Positions 47,451 to 56,333 of a DNA stretch of 64,000 nucleotides are shown in pieces. Position numbers and translations under genes: made by a program. Within the stretch, counting starts at the first letter, position 1. Every line of letters begins with the position of its first letter. The notes below the pieces were generated by a model. That model was not told the DNA's origin, did no database searches, and saw nothing but the letters and a program-made list of their open reading frames with translations. This DNA is from Shewanella gelidii (GTDB lineage: Bacteria; Pseudomonadota; Gammaproteobacteria; Enterobacterales; Shewanellaceae): contig NZ_BMPZ01000002.1 in NCBI RefSeq assembly GCF_014647855.1, forward strand, positions 248,001-312,000. The letters run 5' to 3'.

Positions 47451-49091
47451 TTAACTAAGGAACACATAGTGAATGAGGCTATAGCCAACAAAGGTAATGA
47501 CGACAATTCCGACAATGTTGAGAACCAAGCCGCAACGGATCATATCGAACACTTTGAGCTTACCCGCTGAAAATACAATAGCATTGGGCGGTGTCGCAAC
47601 TGGCATCATAAAGGCACAGCTTGCGGCAAGTGCTGCCGGTGCTGCGAGCGTTATGGGGTCAATATCAATAGAAACGGCTAAGGCACCTAACAAAGGTAAG
47701 AAGCCTGCCGCCGTCGCGGTATTACTGGTGAGTTCAGTAAGAAATACGATGACACTGACTATGGCCAAAATAATGATGAGAATCGGTACTCCTTGAAGGT
47801 GCTGCATATAATTGGCAACCCATTGTGCAAGACCGGTCGCTTTAATTTGAGCCGCCAACGCAAGGCCGCCGCCAAAAAGAATAAACACTCCCCATGGAAT
47901 ATCTTTGGATTTTTCCCAGACCATGACGAATTCGGTTCCTGCTTGGTCGAATTTTACCGGAATAATAAATAAACATAGCGCTGCAACAATGGCGATCAGC
48001 GGATCTGAAAGCCCTGGAATATATTGCTGCAAAAAAGGGCGGAACATCCAACCAAGGGCCGTGGTGATAAAAACAAGGAGCACAATTTTTTCGCCACGGT
48101 TCATTGCTCCTAAGTCGTGACTCTGTTTTTGGATTAACTTTTCTACTTCTTGTTGGCAGTGGATCGCTGTGGGGGGCGTCATATATGCCGCTGGAACATT
48201 GGCATTTGGGTTCAGTTTGAGATCAGAATCAACTGAGGAGTGGAGCTTTTCCTGTGCTTGAGTATTTGCATTCTGATGTGTTGTATAGGGCTGAGAGTTG
48301 AATTGGTAACCCCATCGAGTGAGCCATAGCCAAGTGAGTATTAACATGATTGAAGCCACAGGGAGGCCAATCATCATCCACTGGGCAAAACCTATGTCTC
48401 GTTGGTAGGTTTCTGATAAGTAAGCCGCGAGTAGTGCATTGGGTGGGGTGCCGATAAGTGTCGCAAGTCCACCAATACTTGCGCTATAAGCAATGGCAAG
48501 GAGAAGGGCTTTTGTGAATGGTTCACCTGCAGTATTGCTGTGCTTTGTGCTTGTTTGACAATTTGAAATAATCGCAGCGACGGATAAGCCTATGGGTAAC
48601 ATCATGACGCTAGTGGCTGTATTGGAAACCCACATACTGAGAAATGCAGTGGCTATCATAAAGCCACCAATTAAAGCCGCTGGTTGGCTACCTGTTTTAA
48701 GCATTATGTTGATGGCGATACGTTTATGCAGGCCCCAGCGCTCCATTGCCATGCCGATCATAAATCCCCCGAAAAAAAGTGCAATGATTGGGTGTGCATA
48801 GGGGGTGGAGACGGTTTTAATATCAGCGACACCAAGCAGCGGTAGTAGGATCAGTGGCAGTAACGAGGTCACGGGAATTGGGATGACTTCAAAGATCCAC
48901 CACAATGCCATCATGCTTGTCACACCGACCATTAGCCAAGCTTCTGGCGGCATGAGTGCGGGCGGCGTTGTCAGTAGTGTATATAAGACGCAAGTTGGCC
49001 CCAAGAGAAGTATCATCCAATGACGTATTCGGCTAAAGTACAATGCGTTTAATGATGCCCGCGCTGCAGACTTTTGATCTTGATGTGTCAT
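47451..49091 (-). CDS. DASS (SLC13) sodium-coupled anion transporter
   Basis: A 546-residue inner-membrane transporter of the divalent anion:sodium symporter family (VcINDY-like). Two inverted-repeat SNT motifs that bind Na+ and substrate carboxylate are visible: VSNTATSVMMLP (~155) and TSNTATAAGFLP (~455). The paired TPPNALLAAYL and TPPNAIVFSAG loops are also present. About eleven membrane segments; a hydrophilic, Gln/Asn-rich loop (~265-320) is unusually long for the family. Likely substrates are C4-dicarboxylates or sulfate; the SNT motifs do not separate these. It is divergent from pfaE across 110 bases. A dicarboxylate substrate would fit the fumarate-respiring lifestyle, which is inference. 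Confidence 0.9.
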   Translation of the reverse strand: MTHQDQKSAARASLNALYFSRIRHWMILLLGPTCVLYTLLTTPPALMPPEAWLMVGVTSMMALWWIFEVIPIPVTSLLPLILLPLLGVADIKTVSTPYAHPIIALFFGGFMIGMAMERWGLHKRIAINIMLKTGSQPAALIGGFMIATAFLSMWVSNTATSVMMLPIGLSVAAIISNCQTSTKHSNTAGEPFTKALLLAIAYSASIGGLATLIGTPPNALLAAYLSETYQRDIGFAQWMMIGLPVASIMLILTWLWLTRWGYQFNSQPYTTHQNANTQAQEKLHSSVDSDLKLNPNANVPAAYMTPPTAIHCQQEVEKLIQKQSHDLGAMNRGEKIVLLVFITTALGWMFRPFLQQYIPGLSDPLIAIVAALCLFIIPVKFDQAGTEFVMVWEKSKDIPWGVFILFGGGLALAAQIKATGLAQWVANYMQHLQGVPILIIILAIVSVIVFLTELTSNTATAAGFLPLLGALAVSIDIDPITLAAPAALAASCAFMMPVATPPNAIVFSAGKLKVFDMIRCGLVLNIVGIVVITFVGYSLIHYVFLS

Positions 49092-49207
49092 CCTTCACCT
49101 CAAGTTTGTATAAGCGATGCTGTGCTTTGTATTCTAATTTACGCCTAACGCAGGCCACTTGAAAGCGTTTTTAATTGTTGTTCATTTTTAAGAAAAGGTG
49201 TGTGAAT

Positions 49208-50044
49208 TTGTCAAACTCTTTTGAAAGCAATCAGCACCCCAAGTTTGAGGTTAAACTTTGGTTTTGCTCACTAAACTCCATGCTTTCACCTCAACAAATA
49301 GCAAGATTTGAGGCAATTTTAACACCAGAAGAGCGTGATAAAGTCGCGCGATTTAAATTGCAAAAGGCACAGCAACAAGGGCTCATAGTGAGAGCGGCTT
49401 TAAGGCTTGCGCTTTCTCAACATCGTTCGATTAAGCCTCAGGACTGGCGATTTGAATATGGTGAGAAAGGAAAGCCTAGGTTATGTGCCCAGCAGCGTGT
49501 GGCGAGTGGTTTAGAATTTAATATAAGTCATAGTGGTGATTGGCTTGTGATTGCGGTTTGTCATTGCGAGCAACAGGAATTGCAGCTTGGTGTAGATATC
49601 GAGCGAGAGAGAGCGCACACAAATTTTCAATCGATTATGAAACACTATTTCACGCAGTGTGAAATTAAAGATGTCATGGCTTTAGAAGACGAGAGTCGCC
49701 GAAAACGCTTTTTTGATTTATGGGCGCTAAAAGAATCGTACATTAAAGCGAGAGGCTTAGGTCTGGCTTTGAGTTTGCAATCATTTCAATTTAACTTTCA
49801 TCGAATGCAGAAAGTCTCAGCAGAGGTTGAGAAGCATGCAAGCTTAGCGCTTATAGATGATGTTTTAATCTATGAAAATATAATGATAGAGACAGCAATA
49901 GATAGTGGCCAGAAGCAAAACTATCAGGCTTTGCCCTGTTGGCAAGTCCTTTTGGGTCGCTTAAATTCAAATTATCGATTTGCGGTGTGTACAGACAAAC
50001 CTGCTGAAGAAGTTCACCTGATGCTGGGCGTTTTAGACCTCTAG
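49208..50044 (+). CDS. pfaE: Phosphopantetheinyl transferase PfaE
   Basis: A 278-residue Sfp-type phosphopantetheinyl transferase. It has FNISHSGDW, the metal-binding LGVDIERER, and the signature FFDLWALKESYIKARG. It converts apo-ACP domains to holo form by attaching phosphopantetheine from CoA, and in PUFA producers it is needed to activate the PfaA ACPs. It is 5.6 kb upstream of pfaR on the opposite strand, the separated arrangement known from Shewanella. The start is uncertain: TTG at 49208 has AAAAGG nine bases upstream, while GTG at 49202 has only three bases of spacing. From memory, a TTG start was reported for a Shewanella pfaE. A terminator follows. Confidence 0.92.
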   Translation: MSNSFESNQHPKFEVKLWFCSLNSMLSPQQIARFEAILTPEERDKVARFKLQKAQQQGLIVRAALRLALSQHRSIKPQDWRFEYGEKGKPRLCAQQRVASGLEFNISHSGDWLVIAVCHCEQQELQLGVDIERERAHTNFQSIMKHYFTQCEIKDVMALEDESRRKRFFDLWALKESYIKARGLGLALSLQSFQFNFHRMQKVSAEVEKHASLALIDDVLIYENIMIETAIDSGQKQNYQALPCWQVLLGRLNSNYRFAVCTDKPAEEVHLMLGVLDL

Positions 50045-50117
50045 TCTCTGACAATATTAAGATGAAGGCTAACGCCATGATGTATCGGTTAAGTTAATGC
50101 TCGGGTTATAAACGCAA

Positions 50118-50142
50118 AAAAGGACAACTTGGTTGTCCTTTT
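50118..50142. terminator. Bidirectional terminator
   Basis: AAAAGGACAA / TTGTCCTTTT with loop CTTGG lies between the convergent pfaE and porin genes. Confidence 0.88.
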
Positions 50143-50182
50143 CTGGGAGTGCGTGTTTTTTAACTAATTAGTGGTTATCTAA

Positions 50183-51346
50183 TTAGTATTTCGCTTGCAG
50201 AGTAATCCACAGCTTGTCAGTGTCAGCAGAGAAGTCTTCTGCACTGAAGCTAGCATATTTAACGCCTACACTATAGTGCTTAGCAAATGGGTAAGTTGCA
50301 GCAACACCCCACTCACTACCCATGTCGATATCACCATAGTCAGAGTCAAACTTGTGGTACTTAGCAAGCAGTTTTACTCCATTAACTTTGCCAGTCAGGA
50401 TAACGTGAGTATCTTGGATACCATTTTCCCAGTTACCTTTACCACCAAATAGGAATTTGTCGGTCCAGCCGTTGAACGCATGTAGCGTAGCTAGTGGCGT
50501 GATGAAACCAGCTGCACCATCATCAGAACCTAGAACTTCATAACCTACTTTTGCACCAAAGCCCTTGAAGCCTAAGCCCGCACGTAAAAGCATGTAGTCG
50601 GCACTGTAATCTGCAGGGTTATCACCACCTTCAGACTGTACGGCATATTCTGCTTCGTAGTTGAATGTTAAATCATCAAACTTTTGCTTGCCAGCGGCGC
50701 GGATACCATAAGTATCGGTTGAGAATGCGGCAACATTTACATTATCGATCATGTAAGCGTACGCGCTCACTTTTGCAAAACTTAATCCTTTATAGTTTAG
50801 GTTCAGCATGTGAGTTTCATTCTTATGATCTTCTTTGCCCGAACCTTCTGGGAAGATACGGTTAACGTTATTTACATAAGCGTAAAATGCAGTCAGATCT
50901 TTAACAGCAGTATTCTTTACAGAGAAAGCATCGTAAGTTTGCTCATTTTGACGGAAACCTACACCACCAACAAAACGTTGGTTGTCCAGCAGAATACGCT
51001 GACGGCCGTACTTTACCAAGGTGTTTGCAGGTGCTTTATAACCTAGGAAAGCTTGGTTGATTTCAGTGTATTTGTAGTCAGGTACGGCAGGATTATCGTT
51101 TGATGAACGAACATCATCAATTTCTGCTAAGCCAAATACATTGTAAATGTCACCCGTTTGATAGGTTAGGCGAGTACGAAGCGTTGTTTCATCTTCTGTA
51201 TCTGCCACATCTACTTGCTCAAAACGAGCGCGGAATTGAACATTTACTTTTGCGTCATCAACGAATCCCTTTTTCAATTGATCAGCAGTCGCTGCGCTTG
51301 ATGCCAGACCAGCAAGAACAGCTAAGGTTAGTACACGGATCTTCAT
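50183..51346 (-). CDS. Outer-membrane porin-like beta-barrel protein
   Basis: A 387-residue exported protein with a signal peptide ending near residue 21 (SSAATA). The mature part is made of alternating amphipathic strands typical of a beta-barrel (VNVQFRARFEQVD, TTLRTRLTYQTGD, LVKYGRQRILLDNQRFVG) and ends in the aromatic residue Tyr (LWITLQAKY), the outer-membrane insertion signal. It resembles alginate-export/OprD-like porins annotated in Shewanella; the substrate is unknown. The start at 51346 agrees with the signal sequence. A Crp-like palindrome lies ~110 bases upstream and a terminator follows, so it appears to be a single, probably well-expressed unit. Confidence 0.87.
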   Translation of the reverse strand: MKIRVLTLAVLAGLASSAATADQLKKGFVDDAKVNVQFRARFEQVDVADTEDETTLRTRLTYQTGDIYNVFGLAEIDDVRSSNDNPAVPDYKYTEINQAFLGYKAPANTLVKYGRQRILLDNQRFVGGVGFRQNEQTYDAFSVKNTAVKDLTAFYAYVNNVNRIFPEGSGKEDHKNETHMLNLNYKGLSFAKVSAYAYMIDNVNVAAFSTDTYGIRAAGKQKFDDLTFNYEAEYAVQSEGGDNPADYSADYMLLRAGLGFKGFGAKVGYEVLGSDDGAAGFITPLATLHAFNGWTDKFLFGGKGNWENGIQDTHVILTGKVNGVKLLAKYHKFDSDYGDIDMGSEWGVAATYPFAKHYSVGVKYASFSAEDFSADTDKLWITLQAKY

Positions 51347-51455
51347 TTATTTTTCCTCATTATCATCAGTGTCGAGCGGATTGTTGAGGAGTTAACAATA
51401 ATAAAAAGTGATCTATAACAAGTTTTATACTTGCATGTTTTTTTTGGTCAAAATT

Positions 51456-51471
51456 TGTGAGGGGGATCAAT
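51456..51471 (-). promoter_or_regulatory. Possible Crp site upstream of the porin gene
   Basis: TGTGA-GGGGGA-TCAAT has a perfect left half and 3 of 5 right-half positions of TGTGA-N6-TCACA, about 110 bases before the porin start codon. Weak on its own. Confidence 0.35.
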
Positions 51472-51611
51472 AGCTTATATATAATTGGAGGTATTACTAA
51501 ATAGGTATTAATCTTGTTTTTCTAATCCATGTAGGTTAAAAAATAGTCGCTTGAGTCGCTACAAATTAAGGCGATAGAAAGTGGGGAGTTGTTCAAGTTA
51601 TAACCGAACTC

Positions 51612-51636
51612 AAAAAAGCCCGCAATAGATGCGGGC
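51612..51636 (-). terminator. Terminator of queF
   Basis: GCCCGCA / TGCGGGC with a five-base loop is followed by six T residues on the minus strand, just past the queF stop. Confidence 0.87.
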
Positions 51637-51669
51637 TGAATTCAATCTTGAAATGTGACCTGTGTGTTG

Positions 51670-52527
51670 CTACTGCCTCGCTAAGCGTTGGCTTTCGGGA
51701 GCTTGCTCAAAATCACTACGATACGGGTTAATGTCCAGCCCTCCTCTACGTGTATATCTGGCGTAGACGGTGAGCTTGCTGCAGGAGCAAAATGCTTTTA
51801 AATCAACGAATATGCGCTCTATGCATTGCTCGTGGAATTCATTATGCTGACGGAATGAGATTAAATACCTTAATAGCTTTTCTTTGTCTATTTTTGGTCC
51901 TTGATAGCGGATCATTACACTGCCCCAATCTGGTTGGGAAGTGATTAGACAGTTCGATTTTAGTAAGTTTGAAGTGAGTGTTTCGGCAACAATTTGTGAT
52001 TTATCCGTACTGTTTGAAAGGATTTGTGGATTAAATCGATAGTCATCTATTTCAATATCTAAATCATCAATGCAATCACCCGGAAGTTCTACTACTCGTT
52101 GGGTACTGAAGTGCTTGGGTTCGATCAGGCGTACCGTGACGCTACCAAGTGCGCAATTGCTAAGATCTTGCTCTAAGGTTCGCTGCACTTTTTCAAGGCT
52201 ATCAAAGCGCGTTTGGTTAAAGCTATTTAAGTAGAGTTTAAAAGATTTAGATTCAATGAGGTTTAAGCTTTTACAGTCGAGCGTAATATCTGCAATCGCC
52301 ACCATAGGCTTGCCTTTCGCATTCAACCATGAAAGCTCAAATGCAGTCCAAATATCGACGCCGTGAAAAGGTAAATTCTGGGTAAGTTCGATGGCATCAC
52401 GATTTAACTTGCGTGGTACGCCTTGGAGTAAAGTTCGATCATATTCTGCTTGATATGATGTTGCTTGCCCAAGAGTGAGTTCGCTAAGTTCTGATGCACC
52501 TTGGTAAGGATCATGATGTTGTGTCAT
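51670..52527 (-). CDS. queF: NADPH-dependent 7-cyano-7-deazaguanine reductase
   Basis: A 285-residue long-form (YqcD-type) QueF, which reduces preQ0 to preQ1 in queuosine tRNA modification. It closely matches E. coli QueF: the NADPH motif region [17 protein letters not shown], the nucleophilic cysteine in [11 protein letters not shown], and FHEQCIERI and [14 protein letters not shown]. The start at 52527 (MTQHHDPYQ) gives the E. coli-like N-terminus; an in-frame ATG 15 bases earlier is possible. It is divergent from syd with only ~59 bases between start codons, so the promoters overlap. It is cytoplasmic and monocistronic. Confidence 0.96.
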   Translation of the reverse strand: MTQHHDPYQGASELSELTLGQATSYQAEYDRTLLQGVPRKLNRDAIELTQNLPFHGVDIWTAFELSWLNAKGKPMVAIADITLDCKSLNLIESKSFKLYLNSFNQTRFDSLEKVQRTLEQDLSNCALGSVTVRLIEPKHFSTQRVVELPGDCIDDLDIEIDDYRFNPQILSNSTDKSQIVAETLTSNLLKSNCLITSQPDWGSVMIRYQGPKIDKEKLLRYLISFRQHNEFHEQCIERIFVDLKAFCSCSKLTVYARYTRRGGLDINPYRSDFEQAPESQRLARQ

Positions 52528-52586
52528 CAATTGTTTTTCCATGTCAAAATAGGCGCATATTGTACCCGATATTGGAATCAAACTCA

Positions 52587-53228
52587 GTGTCTTGTTTTAT
52601 AGCTTTGGATAAATTTGTTCGGCAATACTATCAATCCTATTTGCAGCGTCTAGATGAGCCTCCTCGGTTTTATGCTCCAAATCAGCCATCAGAATGCGTC
52701 ATTAAGCCAGCAACGGAAGAGACGTTGGTGTATTGGCAGCCTGTTCTCCGTTCAGAAAGTGGCTCGTTTAGTAATGTTGAATCAGCCCTTGAGTTACAGT
52801 TGCATTCAGATATTGCCGAGTTCTACGGTCGTTACTATTCTGGCTGCCTGTTATTCGAGTCTAAATGGGGTGAAGGAGAGCTCATTCAGCCATGGAATGC
52901 TGATGATTTTGATTTGTTGCAACAAAATATCATTGGCCATTTGATGATGAAACGAAAGCTCAAGCAACCTTTAACTTGGTTTATTGGTGTTTTGGGAGAC
53001 GGAGACATCATGTTAACGGTGAATAATCAAACGGGGGTTGTTGCGAAAGAGGTGCCTGGGGAGGAGCAGTCTGAAGTTTTGGCCGATAGTCTTGAGGCAT
53101 TCCTTGAGCAGTTGACAGTAAAGGTTGCGCCGCCAAACTTACCTGCAGAAGAGGTTGTTGCTGCAGTTGAACATCCGGGGATATTTGCCAGTTTCAAGCG
53201 TATGTGGCGTAATTTGACAGGACGCTAA
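52587..53228 (+). CDS. syd: SecY-interacting protein Syd
   Basis: A 213-residue homologue of E. coli Syd, a peripheral protein that binds SecY and monitors translocon assembly. Shared features include VYWQP near residue 54, the [19 protein letters not shown] stretch and a [12 protein letters not shown] strand. The start chosen is GTG at 52587 ([10 protein letters not shown]) with GGAA upstream; frames further upstream would run into queF. The C-terminus is about 30 residues longer than in E. coli, ending [10 protein letters not shown]. In E. coli syd neighbours csrB, yqcC, truC and yqcA; the same genes are present here within 10 kb, which supports the call. Confidence 0.92.
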   Translation: MSCFIALDKFVRQYYQSYLQRLDEPPRFYAPNQPSECVIKPATEETLVYWQPVLRSESGSFSNVESALELQLHSDIAEFYGRYYSGCLLFESKWGEGELIQPWNADDFDLLQQNIIGHLMMKRKLKQPLTWFIGVLGDGDIMLTVNNQTGVVAKEVPGEEQSEVLADSLEAFLEQLTVKVAPPNLPAEEVVAAVEHPGIFASFKRMWRNLTGR

Positions 53229-53252
53229 GGCTCTTTAGTTTAATGTCGAAAG

Positions 53253-53273
53253 AGGCTGAGTGTAACTCAGCCT
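53253..53273. terminator. Hairpin between convergent syd and Zn-ribbon gene
   Basis: AGGCTGAGT, loop GTA, ACTCAGCCT: a perfect 9-bp stem 25 bases past the syd stop. T-tracts are short on both sides. Confidence 0.6.
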
Positions 53274-53311
53274 TCAATCATCCAGTGGATATGATTTGCT
53301 ACCAATTGGAC

Positions 53312-54085
53312 TTATTTCACATGGTCCCAAGAAAGATTGGACACAATACGGCAAGATTCACAGCAGAAATGAAATATGTCATGAAGGGGCTGTTCAAGCT
53401 TCCATGCTTGATTACCGCAGCGTGGACAAGCTCGATTATGCTCCGCAGCTTTGTCACCACCAACACGATACAAATAGTAATAAGTTGGGATTTTTGTTAG
53501 ATATTCAATTCTGCCTCTTAAATCCCAGCCTCTTCTAAATAAATCACTTCGTTCGTCAGATATTTCTCGTAGTGCAGCAAATTCTGCTTGGGTTGCAGAT
53601 GCCATTTGTAGTTCGTCACATGCTTGCCACTCTGCTTGCCATCGAATGAGGTGTTTGTGATCACCATTGAAACTTGCAGGCACTCGATATAAAGGAATTG
53701 GGAGTAAATTGTCGCCATTTCTTAAGGGGGAGCACATATGGACATAACTGGTATATAGCACTTGCCAAGAAGCCGGCTCAATAGAGCTTTCTTCAGAGTT
53801 GATGTCTTGGCCAATAAACTTCTCTCTTGGTGCTAGAATATTTGCTGCAGTCAGTTGAGTTAGTGCCTGTTTTACCCAGGGACTATGATATCGAGTTGCG
53901 AGGCTCGATTTTTCAGGTGTCAGTAATCGAACTCTAAATTCACCATCATTTAAAGCAACAGCAAATTCCCGACCTAGAATTTGGCCATTTGCACGCATGG
54001 CTTCAAGCACATTATTGATCGCTTTTTCTGCTGCTGAAATGGTTGTATCTGCAAAACACTCAAAACGTAATTCGTATACAAACAT
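53312..54085 (-). CDS. Zn-ribbon-containing protein, DUF2310 family
   Basis: A 257-residue cytoplasmic protein of the DUF2310 type found next to syd in marine gammaproteobacteria. The C-terminus holds two cysteine pairs, CPRCGN and CCESCR, forming a zinc ribbon; the N-terminal ~200 residues form an unclassified alpha/beta domain (FECFADTTISAAEKAINNVLE). Its ATG shares a base with the stop of the upstream coiled-coil gene (TAATG), so the two are translationally coupled. The function is unknown; the coupling suggests that the partner at 54085-54414 acts with it. Confidence 0.82.
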   Translation of the reverse strand: MFVYELRFECFADTTISAAEKAINNVLEAMRANGQILGREFAVALNDGEFRVRLLTPEKSSLATRYHSPWVKQALTQLTAANILAPREKFIGQDINSEESSIEPASWQVLYTSYVHMCSPLRNGDNLLPIPLYRVPASFNGDHKHLIRWQAEWQACDELQMASATQAEFAALREISDERSDLFRRGWDLRGRIEYLTKIPTYYYLYRVGGDKAAEHNRACPRCGNQAWKLEQPLHDIFHFCCESCRIVSNLSWDHVK

Positions 54086-54414
54086 TAACCGTTCTCTTCT
54101 GGCGTTAAGCTATCAATTTGTTGTTCTAAGTGTTGGTTTTTGTCCTGTAAGTGTTTGACTTGTTGTTCAAGTATAGCCAGCCGCTCAGCGAGGTTTTCCA
54201 GTGTTAGCTCTTGTGTTGGTTCTGTTGGTTCAACGGATAAAGTTATTTTTGCTCTTTCAGCTTCAGGCAGGCTACGAAATGTCTGTAGGCCTTGGATAAG
54301 TATTGGCATTGGAATTTTATTTGCGGTTCGCGCTTTGATGAGCGCTAAGCTAGGTTGTTTGCCTTCGTCAGCGATCGATTTTGCCGCGGCCAACACTTTG
54401 TCAATTAGACTCAT
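54085..54414 (-). CDS. Small coiled-coil protein, KfrA-N-like N-terminus
   Basis: A 109-residue protein. Residues 1-50 (IADEGKQPSLALIKARTANKI) resemble the helix-turn-helix of KfrA-N or similar plasmid DNA-binding domains by eye; residues 70-105 are a clear coiled coil (LAERLAILEQQVKHLQDKN). This DNA-binding-plus-coiled-coil layout is typical of small nucleoid or segregation proteins, but the family assignment is tentative. The start ATG is at 54414. It is the first gene of a two-gene unit with the DUF2310 gene, with a one-base overlap. Confidence 0.7.
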   Translation of the reverse strand: MSLIDKVLAAAKSIADEGKQPSLALIKARTANKIPMPILIQGLQTFRSLPEAERAKITLSVEPTEPTQELTLENLAERLAILEQQVKHLQDKNQHLEQQIDSLTPEENG

Positions 54415-54570
54415 TTTTGGTTCAATTCCTCATTACCTGAATTTTTCGACGATTAATTACCATTATTAAATATTAAAATGGCTTTAAAACATAGGTTTAC
54501 AGTTTTGGCCTGCTATTTGCTTTGTCTGGCAGTTGAATATCAACTTGCGTATTTTAAAAAGGATAACAAT

Positions 54571-54942
54571 ATGAAAGCAAAATTACTTGCGATTGCATTT
54601 TTTGGGGTGTCTAGCTTAGGTCTTACTGGTTGCGTGGTCAATGTAGGTGACGGCGATGGCGAATGGGATAACAATGAGAAGTGGGAAAAAGTTCAAACAA
54701 AGAACCGAACTAACTTGGCAAGCCTTGATTTAGGGATGAGCATGGATCAAGTGAAGGTATTGATGGGAACCGCTGACTTTAGTGAAGCCTACTTGCAAGA
54801 TAGTAAAGAAGTTCACGTGCTGTTTTATCGCACGCAAAGAGTTAAAGGGGATGGTAAGACCACAAAAAATGAGTGTACTCCAGTTGTCATCAGTAACGAT
54901 AGACTTGTTGGCTGGGGTGAGACGGCGTATAGCAAAATTTAG
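54571..54942 (+). CDS. DUF3192 family lipoprotein
   Basis: A 123-residue lipoprotein. The signal peptide ends in LTGC (cysteine 21). The mature domain, with SLDLGMSMDQVKVLMGTADFSEAY, resembles SmpA/OmlA-like folds and matches DUF3192, a conserved periplasmic family of unknown function in Shewanella and Vibrio. The start ATG at 54571 is fixed by AAGGATA upstream and by the signal sequence; an in-frame ATG at 54478 would add 31 residues before the signal. It is divergent from the coiled-coil/Zn-ribbon pair. A terminator follows, so it is monocistronic. Confidence 0.85.
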   Translation: MKAKLLAIAFFGVSSLGLTGCVVNVGDGDGEWDNNEKWEKVQTKNRTNLASLDLGMSMDQVKVLMGTADFSEAYLQDSKEVHVLFYRTQRVKGDGKTTKNECTPVVISNDRLVGWGETAYSKI

Positions 54943-54968
54943 TTTGCCAGTGTTAGGCCAAAGCAATC

Positions 54969-54995
54969 AAGGGCTGTTCATCGCGAACGGCCCTT
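54969..54995 (+). terminator. Terminator of the DUF3192 gene
   Basis: AAGGGCTGTTC / GAACGGCCCTT (one G-U wobble) with a five-base loop and a T-tract lies ~30 bases past the stop. Confidence 0.8.
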
Positions 54996-55068
54996 TTCCC
55001 ATGTAGTGATGTTCCAACAATGCTTCCTATAAGTATATCGGGAGAGCCAAAAGGAGGAATATTTACAC

Positions 55069-55128
55069 TTGATGATGAGCTTGATACATTGGAAGAAGAT
55101 TTTGATCAAGATCAAGGAATTGAGTTGA
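55069..55128 (+). other. Possible leader peptide coupled to the GNAT gene
   Basis: A 19-codon frame (TTG at 55069, then ATG ATG) ends in a TGA that shares its A with the ATG of the next gene. AAGGAGGA at 55051-55058 precedes it with spacing of about 11 bases to the TTG. That strong site has no other good start codon to serve, but the frame is short and unproven. Confidence 0.25.
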
Positions 55129-55772
55129 TGAAAACACAGGCTTTGCGTGCAGTTTATTTAACCGCAGAAGATCTTCGGGTTACCGCTTCTCTACTCTTCA
55201 ATGCTTATCATGACGACCCTTTTTTTATTCATTCATTTGGCCATCAAGATTTAGCGACTTACGAGCAAAAGCTAAGAGCGGTAATTCGTGAAGAGTTGAA
55301 TGAGTTATGGCAACAAGAACAACCAATTATCGGTGTATATGATAAAGATCGATTAGTTGGCGTCACTTGTATGTTGACTCATCAGTTTTCAATTGGTGAA
55401 AGTCGATTTTGGCATTGGCGCTTTAAAATGGTTTTGGGGACAGACTGGCGAACCACGCAAGCCCTGATTCAAAAAGAGTCTAGTATTTATGAGCTCCTAC
55501 CGTCAGCACGATTCGGGATTATTCAATTTATTGCTGTTGCACCAAAAGTACAAAACCAAGGGGTTGGTAAATTTTTAGTTGAAGCCGTGAAAAGCTGGTT
55601 AGATGAACAGCAGGCCATCGATGGGGTTGGGGTTTTCGTGAGCAATAAGGCGCATGAATCTCTATTTACTCAGTGTGGCTTTGAAATTTCTGAAGCAATG
55701 CGTATTGCTGATCTAAGCGGTAATCTAGTTCTGTATCGGAAGCCAACAACTGCACATCATTCAATTGAGTAA
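55128..55772 (+). CDS. GNAT family N-acetyltransferase
   Basis: A 214-residue acetyltransferase of the GNAT fold. The acetyl-CoA loop is readable as FIAVAPKVQNQGVGKFLVE (Q-x-x-G-x-G/A pattern), followed by GVGVFVSNKAHESLFTQCGFEIS, the usual last strand pair. The substrate is unknown. The start at 55128 has AAGGA nine bases upstream; a longer in-frame ATG at 55020 would add 36 acidic residues with no ribosome binding site. It lies ahead of the Mpo1-like gene with only 17 bases between, so the two are probably co-transcribed. Confidence 0.8.
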   Translation: MKTQALRAVYLTAEDLRVTASLLFNAYHDDPFFIHSFGHQDLATYEQKLRAVIREELNELWQQEQPIIGVYDKDRLVGVTCMLTHQFSIGESRFWHWRFKMVLGTDWRTTQALIQKESSIYELLPSARFGIIQFIAVAPKVQNQGVGKFLVEAVKSWLDEQQAIDGVGVFVSNKAHESLFTQCGFEISEAMRIADLSGNLVLYRKPTTAHHSIE

Positions 55773-55789
55773 CAACGGAGTCAATATAG

Positions 55790-56101
55790 ATGAGCGAACG
55801 CTACAAAACTTTTACGGATTTTTATCCGTTTTATTTGTCGCAGCACCAAGACTCCAGGTGTCGGGGTTTACACTATTTCGGCAGTATTTTAGTCATACTT
55901 CTCGCGATATGTAGCGTGCTCACTCAGTCTTACTACCTGCTATTTTTATTACCTCTTGTGGGTTATGGTTTTGCATGGATTGGTCATTATGTTTTCGAAA
56001 AAAATAGACCAGCGACTTTCTCCTATCCGTTTTATAGCTTCCTTGCGGATTGGGTTATGTTTGCACAATTTGTGCGCTGTATCTTGAAGTTTGAAAAATA
56101 G
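55790..56101 (+). CDS. Mpo1-like (DUF962) membrane protein
   Basis: A 103-residue protein with two or three membrane segments. It has the DUF962/Mpo1 features: LHYFGS, GYGFAWIGHYVFEKNRPATF and a C-terminal YSFLADWVMFAQ helix. Yeast Mpo1 is an Fe2+ dioxygenase in fatty-acid alpha-oxidation that uses conserved histidines, and the family histidines in LHY and GHYVFEKN are kept here. Enzymatic activity in bacteria is inference. The ATG at 55790 follows GGAG nine bases upstream. It probably shares a transcript with the GNAT gene. The CsrB-type RNA promoter region starts right after it. Confidence 0.83.
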   Translation: MSERYKTFTDFYPFYLSQHQDSRCRGLHYFGSILVILLAICSVLTQSYYLLFLLPLVGYGFAWIGHYVFEKNRPATFSYPFYSFLADWVMFAQFVRCILKFEK

Positions 56102-56126
56102 TGATCTGGATATTTGCTGGTTTCCC

Positions 56127-56144
56127 TGTGAGATATATCTTACA
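56127..56144 (+). promoter_or_regulatory. GacA/UvrY box upstream of first CsrB-type RNA
   Basis: TGTGAG-N6-CTTACA matches 11 of 12 positions of the GacA consensus TGTAAG-N6-CTTACA. It lies ~190-200 bases before the presumed RNA start, the usual spacing for GacA-driven sRNAs. Confidence 0.75.
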
Positions 56145-56333
56145 AGCGTGTAAGACATAGGTCTTATGTTGTTCAGATATATTTTGATTCTTAATGCAAA
56201 AGGTGAACATAAACAGTTGGTTAGTGTTTTTGTGGTTTTGTTGTGTCTTGTAGCCTCTGCAACTTAATAATTTTAGTCCACCGAATTGTTTACATTTGGA
56301 ATAGAATGACCACATACCGTTACATGACATCGA

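Larger units (their letters stand above)
51347..51669. other. Intergenic region: porin promoter side and queF terminator
   Basis: Holds the candidate Crp site (51456-51471) on the porin side and the queF terminator (51612-51636). No gene is seen. Confidence 0.5.
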
